A DNA stretch of 64,000 bases from Pseudolysinimonas yzui. Its GTDB lineage: Bacteria; Actinomycetota; Actinomycetes; Actinomycetales; Microbacteriaceae. Made by a program: the position numbers and the translations under genes. The notes under the pieces are model-generated. The model was not told where the DNA came from, ran no database searches, and saw nothing but the letters and a program-made list of their open reading frames with translations. Of this stretch, positions 37,303 through 45,986 are shown in pieces (within the stretch, counting starts at the first letter, position 1; each line of letters begins with the position of its first letter). The stretch spans positions 725,948-789,947 of the forward strand of contig NZ_BNAI01000001.1 in assembly GCF_014653215.1 (NCBI RefSeq). The letters are read 5' to 3'.

Positions 37303-39948
37303 GTGCCGGACTCGAAAAAGCCTACGCTCCTGCTCATCGACGGCCATTCACTCGCGTTCCGCGCGTTCTACGCCCTCCCGGTCGACTCGTTCGTCACGCG
37401 TGACGGTCAGCACACGAACGCCATCCACGGGTTCCTGTCGATGCTCAACCTGCTGCTGCAGAACGAACGGCCCACGCACCTCGCGGTCGCCTTCGACAAG
37501 TCGCGGGTGTCGTTCCGCACGGCGGAGTACCCCGAGTACAAGGGCACCCGCGGCGAGACCCCGCCGGAGTTCAAGGGCCAGATCCCGCTGCTGCAGGAGG
37601 CCCTCGCGGCGATGAACATCCCGACCCTCGAGGTCGACAACTACGAGGCCGACGACATCATCGCGACGCTCGCCACCAAGGGCGCCGCCGACGGGTTCCA
37701 AGTGCTCGTCACCTCGGGCGATCGCGACACGATCCAGCTGGTCAACGACGACATCATCCTGCTCTACCCGAACGCCCGCGGCGTCTCGGAGCTGAAGCGC
37801 TACGACCGGGATGCGGTGGTCGAGAAGTACGGCATCGAACCCGAGCAGTACCCCGAGATCGCCGCCCTCGTCGGAGAGACCAGCGACAACCTCATCGGCA
37901 TCGAGAAGGTCGGCGAGAAGACGGCCGTCAAGTGGATCCAGCAGTACGGCTCTCTCGACAACCTGCTCGCCCACGCCGACGAGATCACGGGCGTCGTCGG
38001 CGGCTACCTGCGCGACCAGCAGGACCGCGCCATCCGCAACCGCAAACTCAACCGGCTCGTCACCGACATGGAGCTCGAGTACGCCCCGGCTGACCTCGCG
38101 CGGAAGCCGATGAACGTCGAGGCGGTCACCGAGCTGTTCGGGCGGCTCCAGTTCAAGGCGCTGCTCGAACGACTGCTCAAGATCGAGGGTGTGACGGACG
38201 AGGCGAAGCTGACGAGCGGCGGAGCGACGGCAAGCGAGCTGCCGCCGGTGCAGACGCCGGCCGGCGTCGACCTCGAGGCGTGGCTCGACAAGCACTCCGA
38301 CGGCGGCACGGCCCCGTTGGGGGTGCGGGTCGCCCTCCTCAACGGGACCGTCGACGGTGTGGGCATCGCGGGGGAGTCCGATTCGGCGTGGGTGCCCTGG
38401 GGTGACGCCGTGCTGGAGGCCTGGCTGGCCGGATCGTCGCCCAAGCACGTCTACGACGCGAAGCGCCAAGGAAAGGCTCTCGCGGCGGCCGGGGTGGAGC
38501 TGGGCGGCGTCGACCTCGACCCCGCGCTTCAGGCGTGGCTGTTGCGTCCCTCGCAGAAGTCCGAGACGCTCGCCTCGCTCGTCTACTACTACCTGGGCGA
38601 GAACCTCCCGCAGCCCGACCCGAACCAGCTGGTGCCCGAGACGGAAGCGCTGAGCCCGGCGAGCGAGGCCTGGTTCGTGCGCCGTCTCGCCGTCGAACTC
38701 GCCGGCCGTCTCGACCCGGGGTCGCTGCGCGTGCTGCACGACATCGAGGTGCCGCTCGGCCCCGTGCTCGCGCGCATGGAGGTGCAGGGCATCACGGTGA
38801 GCGCAACCGTGCTCTCCGGCCTCAACGAGCGGCTCGGCACTCAGGTGGCCGACATCGCGGCCCGCGCCTACGCCGAGATCGGCCGCGAGGTGAACCTGGG
38901 CTCGCCGAAGCAGCTCCAGGAGGTGCTGTTCGATCAGCTCGGTATGCCGAAGACCCGGTCGAACAAGACCGGCTTCTCGACGGACGCCCAGTCGTTGCAA
39001 GACCTGCAAGACCTGCACCCGCATCCGTTCCTCGAACTGCTGCTGCAGCATCGTGACGCGACCAAGATCAAGCAGATCGTCGAGACGCTGCAGAAGGGTC
39101 TCGGCCCCGACGGCCGGGTGCACACCAACTACGAGCAGACCGGGTCGGCGACCGGGCGCCTCGCCTCGAACGACCCGAACCTGCAGAACATCCCGATCAA
39201 GACCGAGGTCGGCCGCGAGGTGCGCACCGCGTTCGTGCCGGGGGAGGGCTTCGACACCCTGCTCACCGCCGACTACTCGCAGATCGAGATGCGCATCATG
39301 GCGCATCTCTCCGAAGATGCCGGCCTCATCGAGGCCTTCAACTCCGGGGAAGACCTGCACCGTTTCGTCGGCGCCCGCGTCTTCGGGGTCGACCCGGCCG
39401 ACGTGACGCCGACGATGCGCACCAAGGTCAAGGCGATGTCGTACGGTCTCGCCTACGGGCTGTCGCCGTTCGGCCTCAGCAAGCAGCTGCGCATCGACGT
39501 CTCGGAGGCCAAAGAGCTCATCGCCGACTACCTCGCGCGGTTCGGGGGCGTGCGCGACTACCTGCGCGGCGTCGTCGAGCAGGCCCGGATCGACGGCTAC
39601 ACGACGACGCTGTTCGGTCGCCGCCGCCCGTTCGGCGACCTCACGTCGACGAACCGCACCCTGCGGGAGAACGCCGAGCGGCAAGCTCTCAACTCGCCGA
39701 TCCAGGGCTCGGCCGCCGACGTCATCAAGATCGCGATGCTCGGAATCGACGCCGACATCCGCGAGCGCGGCCTCGCGTCGCGCATGCTGCTGCAGGTGCA
39801 CGACGAACTCGTCCTCGAGGTGGTCGCCGCCGAGGTCGACGAGGTCACCGCGATCGTCACCGATCGGATGGCGCACGCCGCCGATCTCAGCGTCCCCCTC
39901 GACGTCCAGGTCGGCTCCGGCCCCAACTGGGACGCGGCGGCCCACTGA
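37303..39948 (+). CDS. polA: DNA polymerase I
   Basis: An 881-residue repair and Okazaki-fragment polymerase. Residues about 8-290 form the 5'-3' exonuclease (LLLIDGHSLAFRAFYALP, VTSGDRDTIQLV, GVVGGYL region). Residues about 310-480 keep the shape of the 3'-5' exonuclease, but its catalytic Asp-x-Glu pair is missing (VDGVGIAGESDSAWVPWG), as in other actinobacteria, so proofreading is probably absent. Residues about 490-881 are the polymerase domain, with TADYSQIEMRIMAHLS, KAMSYGLAYGLSPFGL and LLQVHDELVLEV. Confidence 0.96.
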   Translation: MPDSKKPTLLLIDGHSLAFRAFYALPVDSFVTRDGQHTNAIHGFLSMLNLLLQNERPTHLAVAFDKSRVSFRTAEYPEYKGTRGETPPEFKGQIPLLQEALAAMNIPTLEVDNYEADDIIATLATKGAADGFQVLVTSGDRDTIQLVNDDIILLYPNARGVSELKRYDRDAVVEKYGIEPEQYPEIAALVGETSDNLIGIEKVGEKTAVKWIQQYGSLDNLLAHADEITGVVGGYLRDQQDRAIRNRKLNRLVTDMELEYAPADLARKPMNVEAVTELFGRLQFKALLERLLKIEGVTDEAKLTSGGATASELPPVQTPAGVDLEAWLDKHSDGGTAPLGVRVALLNGTVDGVGIAGESDSAWVPWGDAVLEAWLAGSSPKHVYDAKRQGKALAAAGVELGGVDLDPALQAWLLRPSQKSETLASLVYYYLGENLPQPDPNQLVPETEALSPASEAWFVRRLAVELAGRLDPGSLRVLHDIEVPLGPVLARMEVQGITVSATVLSGLNERLGTQVADIAARAYAEIGREVNLGSPKQLQEVLFDQLGMPKTRSNKTGFSTDAQSLQDLQDLHPHPFLELLLQHRDATKIKQIVETLQKGLGPDGRVHTNYEQTGSATGRLASNDPNLQNIPIKTEVGREVRTAFVPGEGFDTLLTADYSQIEMRIMAHLSEDAGLIEAFNSGEDLHRFVGARVFGVDPADVTPTMRTKVKAMSYGLAYGLSPFGLSKQLRIDVSEAKELIADYLARFGGVRDYLRGVVEQARIDGYTTTLFGRRRPFGDLTSTNRTLRENAERQALNSPIQGSAADVIKIAMLGIDADIRERGLASRMLLQVHDELVLEVVAAEVDEVTAIVTDRMAHAADLSVPLDVQVGSGPNWDAAAH

Positions 39949-39981
39949 CCCGGGGCTCACTCGCGCCGGCTCACTGTAAAC

Positions 39982-40013
39982 CCCCAGCATCCATCCCTCG
40001 ACGGATGTCGGGG
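39982..40013 (+). terminator. Hairpin between polA and ptsH, possible terminator
   Basis: An 11-position stem with one mismatch (CCCC...CATCC paired with GGATG...GGGG) and a 10-base loop lies 34 bases after the polA stop. There is no run of T after it, so termination strength is doubtful. Confidence 0.4.
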
Positions 40014-40083
40014 CGGGCGGGCAGAATGTCGGGAACGCGTCCCCCCACCGGGTCCTGACGCGCGACCGATCGAGGAGGATCCC

Positions 40084-40341
40084 ATGCCCACTCGCACCGC
40101 CGTCGTCGCGTCCCGCATCGGACTGCACGCCCGACCCGCATCGCTCGTGAGCCTCGCGGCCGCCGGCACCGGAGTGCCGGTGCTGCTCGAGGCGCACGGG
40201 CGCAGCGTCAACGCCGCCAGCATCCTCGGCATCCTGTCGCTCGACGTCAGTCACGGCGACGAAGTCGTCGTCAGTGCCGACGACCCCGCGGCGGTCGACG
40301 CCCTGATCGCTCTCCTGGAACGCGACCTCACCGAAGACTGA
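40084..40341 (+). CDS. ptsH: HPr phosphocarrier protein
   Basis: An 85-residue HPr that passes phosphate from enzyme I to sugar-specific EIIA proteins. GLHARPAS places the phosphorylated His at position 15, and Ser46 in VNAASILGIL matches the regulatory serine of Gram-positive HPr. No HPr kinase gene is in the window. GAGGAGGAT is a strong ribosome binding site. No other PTS gene is adjacent. Confidence 0.93.
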   Translation: MPTRTAVVASRIGLHARPASLVSLAAAGTGVPVLLEAHGRSVNAASILGILSLDVSHGDEVVVSADDPAAVDALIALLERDLTED

Positions 40342-40361
40342 CCCGTCGGGAGGCTCCGTCG

Positions 40362-40367
40362 TAGGCT
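40362..40367 (+). promoter_or_regulatory. Candidate -10 (TAGGCT) for a leaderless DUF885 transcript
   Basis: TAGGCT ends six bases before the ATG at 40374, with no ribosome binding site positioned for that ATG. Confidence 0.5.
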
Positions 40368-40373
40368 GAGGAC

Positions 40374-42053
40374 ATGACCGCTCAGCCCAGCCGTTCCGCC
40401 ACGCCCATCGACAAGATCGCCGAAGACTGGGTGGCCACGATGGTCGACCTCGACCCGGACACCGCGATCTGGATGGGGGTGGAGGGGCGCATCGGCGAGA
40501 TCGGCGACTACTCCCCGGCCGGCCACGACAAGCTGGTCGCCGAAGCCAAGAAGGTGGTCAGCGCCCTCGCCGCGGCGAACCCCGTCGACGAGGTCGACGA
40601 GGTCACCAAGACCGACATCACCTCGGAGCTCTCGCTCGAGATCGCGGCCGCAGAAGCCGGCTATCACCTGCGCGACCTCAACGTCATCGCCTCGCCGTCG
40701 CAGGGCATCCGCGAGATCTTCGACCTCATGCCGACCGAGTCGGAGGCCGATTGGTCGGTCATCTCCACCCGCCTCGGCAACGTGCCCGACGCGATCGACG
40801 GGTACATCGAGACGCTCAAGAAGGGCATCGCGACGGGTTCGGTCCCGGCCCGACGTCAGGTCGCCGAGGTCGCGCAGCAGGCGCGCAAGCACGGCGACCC
40901 GCTCGGCTTCTTCTTCGACTTCACCGGGGCCGCGAAACTCGGCGACGGGGCGGAGCTGCCCGCGTCGCTCGTCGCGGACCTGAAGAAGGGCGCCGAGGCC
41001 TCGGCCGAGGCCTACGACCGGCTCGCCGAGTTCCTCGAGACCGAGCTGGCGCCCGCCGCCACCGAGGTCGACGGGGTGGGGCGCGACCTCTACGCCCTGC
41101 GCTCGCAGCACTTCCTCGGGGCGAAGATCGACCTCGACGAGACCTACGAGTGGGGCATCGAAGAGCTGGCCCGCATGGTCGCCGAGCAGACCCGCATCGC
41201 CGGCGAGATCGTGCCCGGCGGCTCGGTCGCCGACGCGATCGAGGCGCTCGAGAAGGACCCCAGCCGCAAACTGCACGGCACCGACGCGCTGCAGCGGTGG
41301 ATGCAGGAGACGAGCGACAAGGCGGTCGCCGACCTCTCGAAGCACCACTTCGACATCCCGGATGCGATCAAGAACCTGGAGTGCATGATCGCTCCGACGC
41401 AGGAGGGCGGCATCTACTACACGGGTCCCGCCGACGACTTCTCACGCCCCGGCCGGATGTGGTGGAGCGTTCCCGAGGGCGTCACCGAGTTCGACACCTG
41501 GCGTGAGCTGACGACGGTGTATCACGAGGGCGTTCCCGGCCACCACCTGCAGATCGGACAGGCCGTCTACAACCGCGCCACGCTCAACCTCTGGCGCCGC
41601 CAGCTCGGCGGCACGAGCGGCCACGCCGAGGGCTGGGCGCTCTACGCCGAGCGACTCATGGAAGAGCTCGGCTACCTCGACGACCCGGCCGACCGGCTCG
41701 GGATGCTCGACGGCCAGCGGATGCGCGCCGCCCGCGTCGTTCTCGACATCGGCGTGCACCTCGGCAAGCCGCGTCTCGACGGCACCGGCGTCTGGGACCA
41801 CGACTACGCACTCGGCTTCATGCGCGAGAACGTCAACATGAACGACTCGTTCGTGCGATTCGAGGTGAACCGGTACCTCGGCTGGCCGGGCCAGGCTCCG
41901 TCGTACAAGGTCGGGCAGCGCATCTGGGAGCAGATCCGGGATGCCGCGCAGACCCGTGACGGGGCGTCGTTCTCGTTCAAGGACTTCCACAAGAAGGCCC
42001 TCGACATCGGCGGCGTCGGACTCGACACCCTGAAGGCGACGCTGCTCAAGTGA
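40374..42053 (+). CDS. DUF885 family putative zinc peptidase
   Basis: A 559-residue, mainly helical protein of the DUF885 family. TVYHEGVPGHHLQIGQAV resembles a zinc-peptidase HExxxGHH site, followed by the conserved GTSGHAEGWALYAERLMEELG that supplies the next metal ligand. No signal peptide or membrane segment is seen, so it should be cytoplasmic. Members are presumed metallopeptidases, but the substrate is unknown. It is followed by two short-spaced genes of unrelated type. Confidence 0.85.
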   Translation: MTAQPSRSATPIDKIAEDWVATMVDLDPDTAIWMGVEGRIGEIGDYSPAGHDKLVAEAKKVVSALAAANPVDEVDEVTKTDITSELSLEIAAAEAGYHLRDLNVIASPSQGIREIFDLMPTESEADWSVISTRLGNVPDAIDGYIETLKKGIATGSVPARRQVAEVAQQARKHGDPLGFFFDFTGAAKLGDGAELPASLVADLKKGAEASAEAYDRLAEFLETELAPAATEVDGVGRDLYALRSQHFLGAKIDLDETYEWGIEELARMVAEQTRIAGEIVPGGSVADAIEALEKDPSRKLHGTDALQRWMQETSDKAVADLSKHHFDIPDAIKNLECMIAPTQEGGIYYTGPADDFSRPGRMWWSVPEGVTEFDTWRELTTVYHEGVPGHHLQIGQAVYNRATLNLWRRQLGGTSGHAEGWALYAERLMEELGYLDDPADRLGMLDGQRMRAARVVLDIGVHLGKPRLDGTGVWDHDYALGFMRENVNMNDSFVRFEVNRYLGWPGQAPSYKVGQRIWEQIRDAAQTRDGASFSFKDFHKKALDIGGVGLDTLKATLLK

Positions 42054-42063
42054 CCTCACGCGC

Positions 42064-42651
42064 GTGACGTCACCCTGGCAGCTCGCGCTCGGCACGCGGC
42101 TGCAGCAGCTCGACCCGGCTCTGGCCACCTACTTCTCGACCGTCCCGGCGGGGAGCGTGGGGCGCGGCAGCGGAACGTTCGAGCACGTCGGCACGCCGCG
42201 GCGCTGGCTGTGGCCGGTGTTCGCACTGCTGGCACGGGCGGCGATCGCCTTTCCGGTGTGGGAGCGCGACGTTCCGTTCGAGGTCGTGAACGTTCCGGGC
42301 GACGGGACGGTGCGCGCCACGATCGCGTTCGGATTCCGCGGGGGAGAGCGGGTGATGCGCCATGAGATCCGGATGTCGCCGCAAGGGCTGGTCGATGTTC
42401 TGGGCACGCACGGGCGGTTCGAGGCGACCCTGGCGGCCCGCACCGTGGACGGCCGCCTCGAGCTGCGGTCGACCGGGCTGAGGGTGCGGCTCGGAGGCGC
42501 GCGCATCCCGATCCCGCTCGCGCCCCGCATCCACCTCGTGGAGCGACGCGACGGCCACCGTCAGCGAGTCGAGTTCACGATGACCGCCCCGCTGATCGGC
42601 GTCATCTACCGCTACGCTGGCGCGTTCGACTACCGGATCGAGGCCGCGTGA
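42064..42651 (+). CDS. DUF4166 domain protein
   Basis: A 195-residue protein with FATFEHV-like patterning seen as GSGTFEHVGTPRRWLWPVFA at the N-terminus, a beta-rich middle and a final YAGAFDYRIEA. DUF4166 proteins are uncharacterised; the family is often found with or fused to NAD(P)-binding epimerase/reductase domains, and here the next gene is such a protein and overlaps by four bases. The pair probably works together (inference). GTG start at 42064. Confidence 0.75.
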   Translation: MTSPWQLALGTRLQQLDPALATYFSTVPAGSVGRGSGTFEHVGTPRRWLWPVFALLARAAIAFPVWERDVPFEVVNVPGDGTVRATIAFGFRGGERVMRHEIRMSPQGLVDVLGTHGRFEATLAARTVDGRLELRSTGLRVRLGGARIPIPLAPRIHLVERRDGHRQRVEFTMTAPLIGVIYRYAGAFDYRIEAA

Positions 42652-43610
42652 AGGTCGCGATCGCGGGCGCGTCGGGCTTCATGGGCCGCTACCTGGTGCG
42701 GCAGTTCCGCGCGGCGGGTGACGACGTCACCACGATCGGGCGTTCCGGTGCCGACGCGACCTGGGGGGATGCCGCCGCGATCGCCGCTGCGGTCGACGGG
42801 GCGCAGGTGCTGATCAATCTGGCGGGCAAGAGCGTGAACTGCCGCTACGGACCGGCGAACCGTGCCGAGATCCTGCGGTCGCGGGTCGAGACGACCCGCG
42901 CGCTCGGCGACGCGGTGGCCTCGGTCGCCCGCCCGCCGGCGCTCTGGCTCAACTCGTCGACCGCGACGATCTACCGGCACGGCGAGGACCGGCCGATGAC
43001 CGAGTCGACGGGGGAGCTCGGCACGGGGTTCTCGGTGAGCATCGCGCGGGCCTGGGAAGAGGCGTTCTTCGAGCGCGACGACCTGCCCGCCACCCGCCGG
43101 GTGGCGCTGCGCACCGCCATCGTGCTGGGCGACGGCAGTGTGCTCGTCCCGCTGCTCACCCTCGCGCGCATCGGATTCGGCGGCGCGCAGATCGACGGAC
43201 CGTGGTTCCGGTCGAGACGGCGGATCGCCGCGGGCACCTTCCACGAGTACGGCGCGCGCGGCGGACGTCAACGCTTCTCGTGGGTGCATCTCGACGACGT
43301 GTTCGGCATCATCCGGTTCCTGATCGATCACCCCGAGATCGACGGAGTCGTCAATGTCGCGGCGCCGAATCCGGTCGACAGCGTCACGGTGATGGGCAGC
43401 ATCCGTCGCGCTCTTCGCGTGCCGTTCGGCATCCCGCTGCACAGGTGGGTGCTCGAGCCGGGGGCGTGGGCGATCCGCACTGAGACCGAACTCGTTCTGA
43501 AGAGCCGCTGGGTCGTCCCCGAACGGTTGCTGGCCGCGGGTTACCGATTCGCCTACCCCGGAGTCGAGGATGCGGTGCGCCAGATCGTCGCGGAACGCCG
43601 CCGCCGCTGA
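42648..43610 (+). CDS. SDR39U1/YfcH-like NAD(P)-binding epimerase-family protein
   Basis: A 320-residue extended short-chain dehydrogenase-like protein. The N-terminal Rossmann motif KVAIAGASGFMGRYLVRQF binds NAD(P); NLAGKSVNCRYGPANRAEIL and NSSTATIYRHGEDRPMTE follow. In place of the catalytic YxxxK there is no clear match, as in the YfcH group, and the C-terminal DUF1731-like part ends with YPGVEDAVRQIV. Substrate unknown. GTG start overlaps the DUF4166 stop. Confidence 0.82.
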   Translation: MKVAIAGASGFMGRYLVRQFRAAGDDVTTIGRSGADATWGDAAAIAAAVDGAQVLINLAGKSVNCRYGPANRAEILRSRVETTRALGDAVASVARPPALWLNSSTATIYRHGEDRPMTESTGELGTGFSVSIARAWEEAFFERDDLPATRRVALRTAIVLGDGSVLVPLLTLARIGFGGAQIDGPWFRSRRRIAAGTFHEYGARGGRQRFSWVHLDDVFGIIRFLIDHPEIDGVVNVAAPNPVDSVTVMGSIRRALRVPFGIPLHRWVLEPGAWAIRTETELVLKSRWVVPERLLAAGYRFAYPGVEDAVRQIVAERRRR

Positions 43611-43638
43611 GCCGCTGGCGCCATCCACCCCCGCACGC

Positions 43639-43665
43639 TAGGCTAGAGAGTCGCGTTTGACGCGA
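43639..43665 (+). promoter_or_regulatory. rpsA promoter -10 and leader hairpin
   Basis: TAGGCT at 43639-43644 predicts a start near 43651. From there TCGCGT-TTG-ACGCGA (43651-43665) makes a perfect 6-bp hairpin at the mRNA 5' end. The leader to the rpsA ATG would be about 116 bases, long for this window. Confidence 0.45.
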
Positions 43666-43766
43666 TCCGTATCCGCCTGCCATCGGCGAAACCAACACGC
43701 ACTCTCTCGTCAATGGCCCGAACTATGCCCTCTCTCGCAGAGGCAACTGCCCGGAGCAACCACTAC

Positions 43767-45239
43767 ATGACAACCGCAACGACCGCCACGGCTACCAAGC
43801 AGGTCGCCATCAACGACATCGGATCTGCTGAAGACTTTCTGGCCGCGGTCGAAAAGACTCTCAAGTTCTTCAACGACGGAGACCTCATCGAAGGCACCGT
43901 CGTCAAGATCGACCGCGACGAGGTTCTGCTCGACGTCGGCTACAAGACCGAGGGTGTCATCCCCTCCCGCGAACTCTCCATCAAGCACGACGTCGACCCG
44001 TCTGAGGTCGTCAACGTCGGTGACATGGTGGAAGCCCTCGTTCTCCAGAAGGAGGACAAGGAGGGTCGCCTCATCCTGTCGAAGAAGCGCGCCCAGTACG
44101 AGCGCGCGTGGGGTGACGTCGAGAAGATCAAGGACACCGACGGCGTCGTGACCGGCAAGGTCATCGAGGTCGTCAAGGGTGGCCTCATCGTCGACATCGG
44201 CCTCCGCGGCTTCCTGCCGGCCTCGCTCATCGAGCTGCGCCGCGTGCGGGACCTCACGCCGTACCTCGACCAGGAGATCGAAGCGAAGATCCTCGAGCTC
44301 GACAAGAACCGCAACAACGTCGTGCTGAGCCGCCGCGCGCTGCTCGAGCAGACGCAGTCGGAGTCGCGCTCGACGTTCCTCAACAACCTCGCCAAGGGCC
44401 AGGTCCGCAAGGGTGTCGTGTCGTCGATCGTCAACTTCGGTGCGTTCGTCGACCTCGGCGGCGTTGACGGCCTCGTGCACGTCTCCGAACTGTCGTGGAA
44501 GCACATCGAGCACGCCAGCGAGGTCGTCGAGGTGGGCCAGGAGGTCACCGTCGAGATCCTCGAGGTCGACATGGAGCGCGAGCGCGTGTCGCTGTCGCTC
44601 AAGGCGACCCAGGAAGACCCGTGGCAGGTGTTCGCCCGTACCCACGCGATCGGTCAGATCGCACCGGGCAAGGTCACCAAGCTCGTTCCGTTCGGTGCGT
44701 TCGTGCGCGTCGCAGACGGCATCGAGGGCCTCGTGCACATCTCGGAGCTCAGCGGCAAGCACGTCGAGCTGGCCGAGCAGGTCGTGTCGGTCGGCGAGGA
44801 GGTCTTCGTCAAGGTCATCGACATCGACCTCGAGCGTCGCCGCATCTCGCTCTCGCTCAAGCAGGCGAACGAGTCGGTCGACCCGAACGGCACCGAGTTC
44901 GACTCCGGTCTCGCCGCGCTCTACGGCATGGTCACCGAGTACGACGAGCAGGGCAACTACAAGTTCCCGGAGGGCTTCGACGCCGAGTCGGGCGAGTGGC
45001 TCGAGGGCTTCGACGCTCAGCGCGAGACGTGGGAGGCCGAGTACGCCGCCGCCCAGGCTCGCTGGGAGCTGCACAAGTCCCAGGTGCTCGCCGCCGAGGA
45101 GAAGGGCATCGCCGATGCCCCCGCCGCCTCGTCGACCCCGTCGGGCAACTCGTTCTCGAGCGAGGGTTCGTCGACCGGCACTCTCGCCGACGACGAGTCG
45201 CTGGCCGCGCTGCGCGAGAAGCTCGCGAGCAACAGCTAG
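43767..45239 (+). CDS. rpsA: 30S ribosomal protein S1
   Basis: A 490-residue mRNA-binding ribosomal protein with four S1 RNA-binding repeats, at about residues 35-105, 122-190, 207-275 and 292-362. Repeat boundaries are marked by GDLIEGTVVKIDRDEVLLDV, GKVIEVVKGGLIVDI, GVVSSIVNFGAFVDLG and GKVTKLVPFGAFVRV. An acidic, Ser-rich tail follows. The frame is open from 43713, but ATG at 43767 gives the conserved MTTATT...KQVAINDIGSAED start and has CGGAG upstream. Confidence 0.95.
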   Translation: MTTATTATATKQVAINDIGSAEDFLAAVEKTLKFFNDGDLIEGTVVKIDRDEVLLDVGYKTEGVIPSRELSIKHDVDPSEVVNVGDMVEALVLQKEDKEGRLILSKKRAQYERAWGDVEKIKDTDGVVTGKVIEVVKGGLIVDIGLRGFLPASLIELRRVRDLTPYLDQEIEAKILELDKNRNNVVLSRRALLEQTQSESRSTFLNNLAKGQVRKGVVSSIVNFGAFVDLGGVDGLVHVSELSWKHIEHASEVVEVGQEVTVEILEVDMERERVSLSLKATQEDPWQVFARTHAIGQIAPGKVTKLVPFGAFVRVADGIEGLVHISELSGKHVELAEQVVSVGEEVFVKVIDIDLERRRISLSLKQANESVDPNGTEFDSGLAALYGMVTEYDEQGNYKFPEGFDAESGEWLEGFDAQRETWEAEYAAAQARWELHKSQVLAAEEKGIADAPAASSTPSGNSFSSEGSSTGTLADDESLAALREKLASNS

Positions 45240-45254
45240 TCGCATCCAGATGTG

Positions 45255-45290
45255 AAGGGCCGGACGAGAGATCGTCCGGCCCTTTCGTTT
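45255..45290 (+). terminator. Rho-independent terminator of rpsA
   Basis: A perfect 13-bp stem (AAGGGCCGGACGA paired with TCGTCCGGCCCTT) closes a GAGA tetraloop (GNRA type) and is followed by TTCGTTT. It lies 15 bases after the rpsA stop and is the clearest terminator in the window. It may also stop leftward transcripts of the convergent DUF4126 gene. Confidence 0.9.
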
Positions 45291-45321
45291 GTCGGCCGAG
45301 CCGGCCGCGTCGCCGAAGGCG

Positions 45322-45969
45322 CTATGCGCCGTCGACGACGCGGTCCGCGTCGGGCGGCTCGGGGATCGAGATGTCGATCGCGTCGTCGGTGCGACGCTTC
45401 CGCCGCATGCGTCGGAACAGGGCGACGAGGCCGACCGCAAGGCCGACGACCCCCACGATCACGAGGATCGGGAACAGGATCGCGAGCAGGCTGAGCACGA
45501 CCGAGGTGATGTCTTCGAGGGTGCTCAGCACGGGAGCTGCGACCCCGGCGGTGACGGCGTTGGCGGCGGGTCGGCTGAACGTCTTGCCGGCGTGCACGAC
45601 GAGGGACAGCACGATGCCGATGACGATCGGCACCCACTGGTTGCTCGCGAAGAACTCGGCGGGGTCGGTGACGGCGACCGTCTCCGACGAGGTGCCGGAG
45701 CCGAACAGGATGCCGCCGGCCGCGGGCCGGACGACGGTCTGGATCCAGTCGTTCACGGTGTCGACCACCGGGATCTTGTCGGCGATGATCTCGATGACGA
45801 ACAGCACCCCGAGAACGACGAGCACCCATTCGTTCTCGAGCCACGCCCAGGCCGGCGGCAGTTGGATCCAGTCGAGGAACCGGCTCGACAGTCCGACGAG
45901 CAGTAGCGGGATGTAGGCGTTGAGTCCGGCGGCGGCCGCGAGGCCGGTCCCCGTGAGGAGCTCGAGCAT
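45322..45969 (-). CDS. DUF4126 membrane protein
   Basis: A 215-residue protein with several hydrophobic helices, including LAAAAGLNAYIPLLLVGL, WVLVVLGVLFVIEIIAD and VLSLLAILFPILVIVGVVGL, and an acidic tail after a basic RRMRRKRR segment. DUF4126 proteins are conserved and uncharacterised. ATG at 45969 is preferred because a -10-like TATCGT (45976-45981, minus strand) ends six bases before it; ATG at 45975 is the alternative. It is divergent from coaE. Confidence 0.8.
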   Translation of the reverse strand: MLELLTGTGLAAAAGLNAYIPLLLVGLSSRFLDWIQLPPAWAWLENEWVLVVLGVLFVIEIIADKIPVVDTVNDWIQTVVRPAAGGILFGSGTSSETVAVTDPAEFFASNQWVPIVIGIVLSLVVHAGKTFSRPAANAVTAGVAAPVLSTLEDITSVVLSLLAILFPILVIVGVVGLAVGLVALFRRMRRKRRTDDAIDISIPEPPDADRVVDGA

Positions 45970-45974
45970 GCCCA

Positions 45975-45981
45975 TACGATA
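45975..45981. promoter_or_regulatory. Overlapping divergent -10 elements for coaE and the DUF4126 gene
   Basis: TACGATA on the plus strand contains TACGAT (45975-45980), ending six bases before the coaE ATG at 45987. Read on the other strand, TATCGT (45976-45981) ends six bases before ATG at 45969. Only 17 bases separate the two start codons, so both mRNAs should be leaderless and polymerase can serve only one direction at a time. Confidence 0.5.
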
Positions 45982-45986
45982 GCCAC

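Noticed and set aside
43713..43766. An N-terminal extension of ribosomal protein S1 starting at 43713
   Set aside because: The 18 extra residues do not match the family, and the conserved start at 43767 has its own ribosome binding site.
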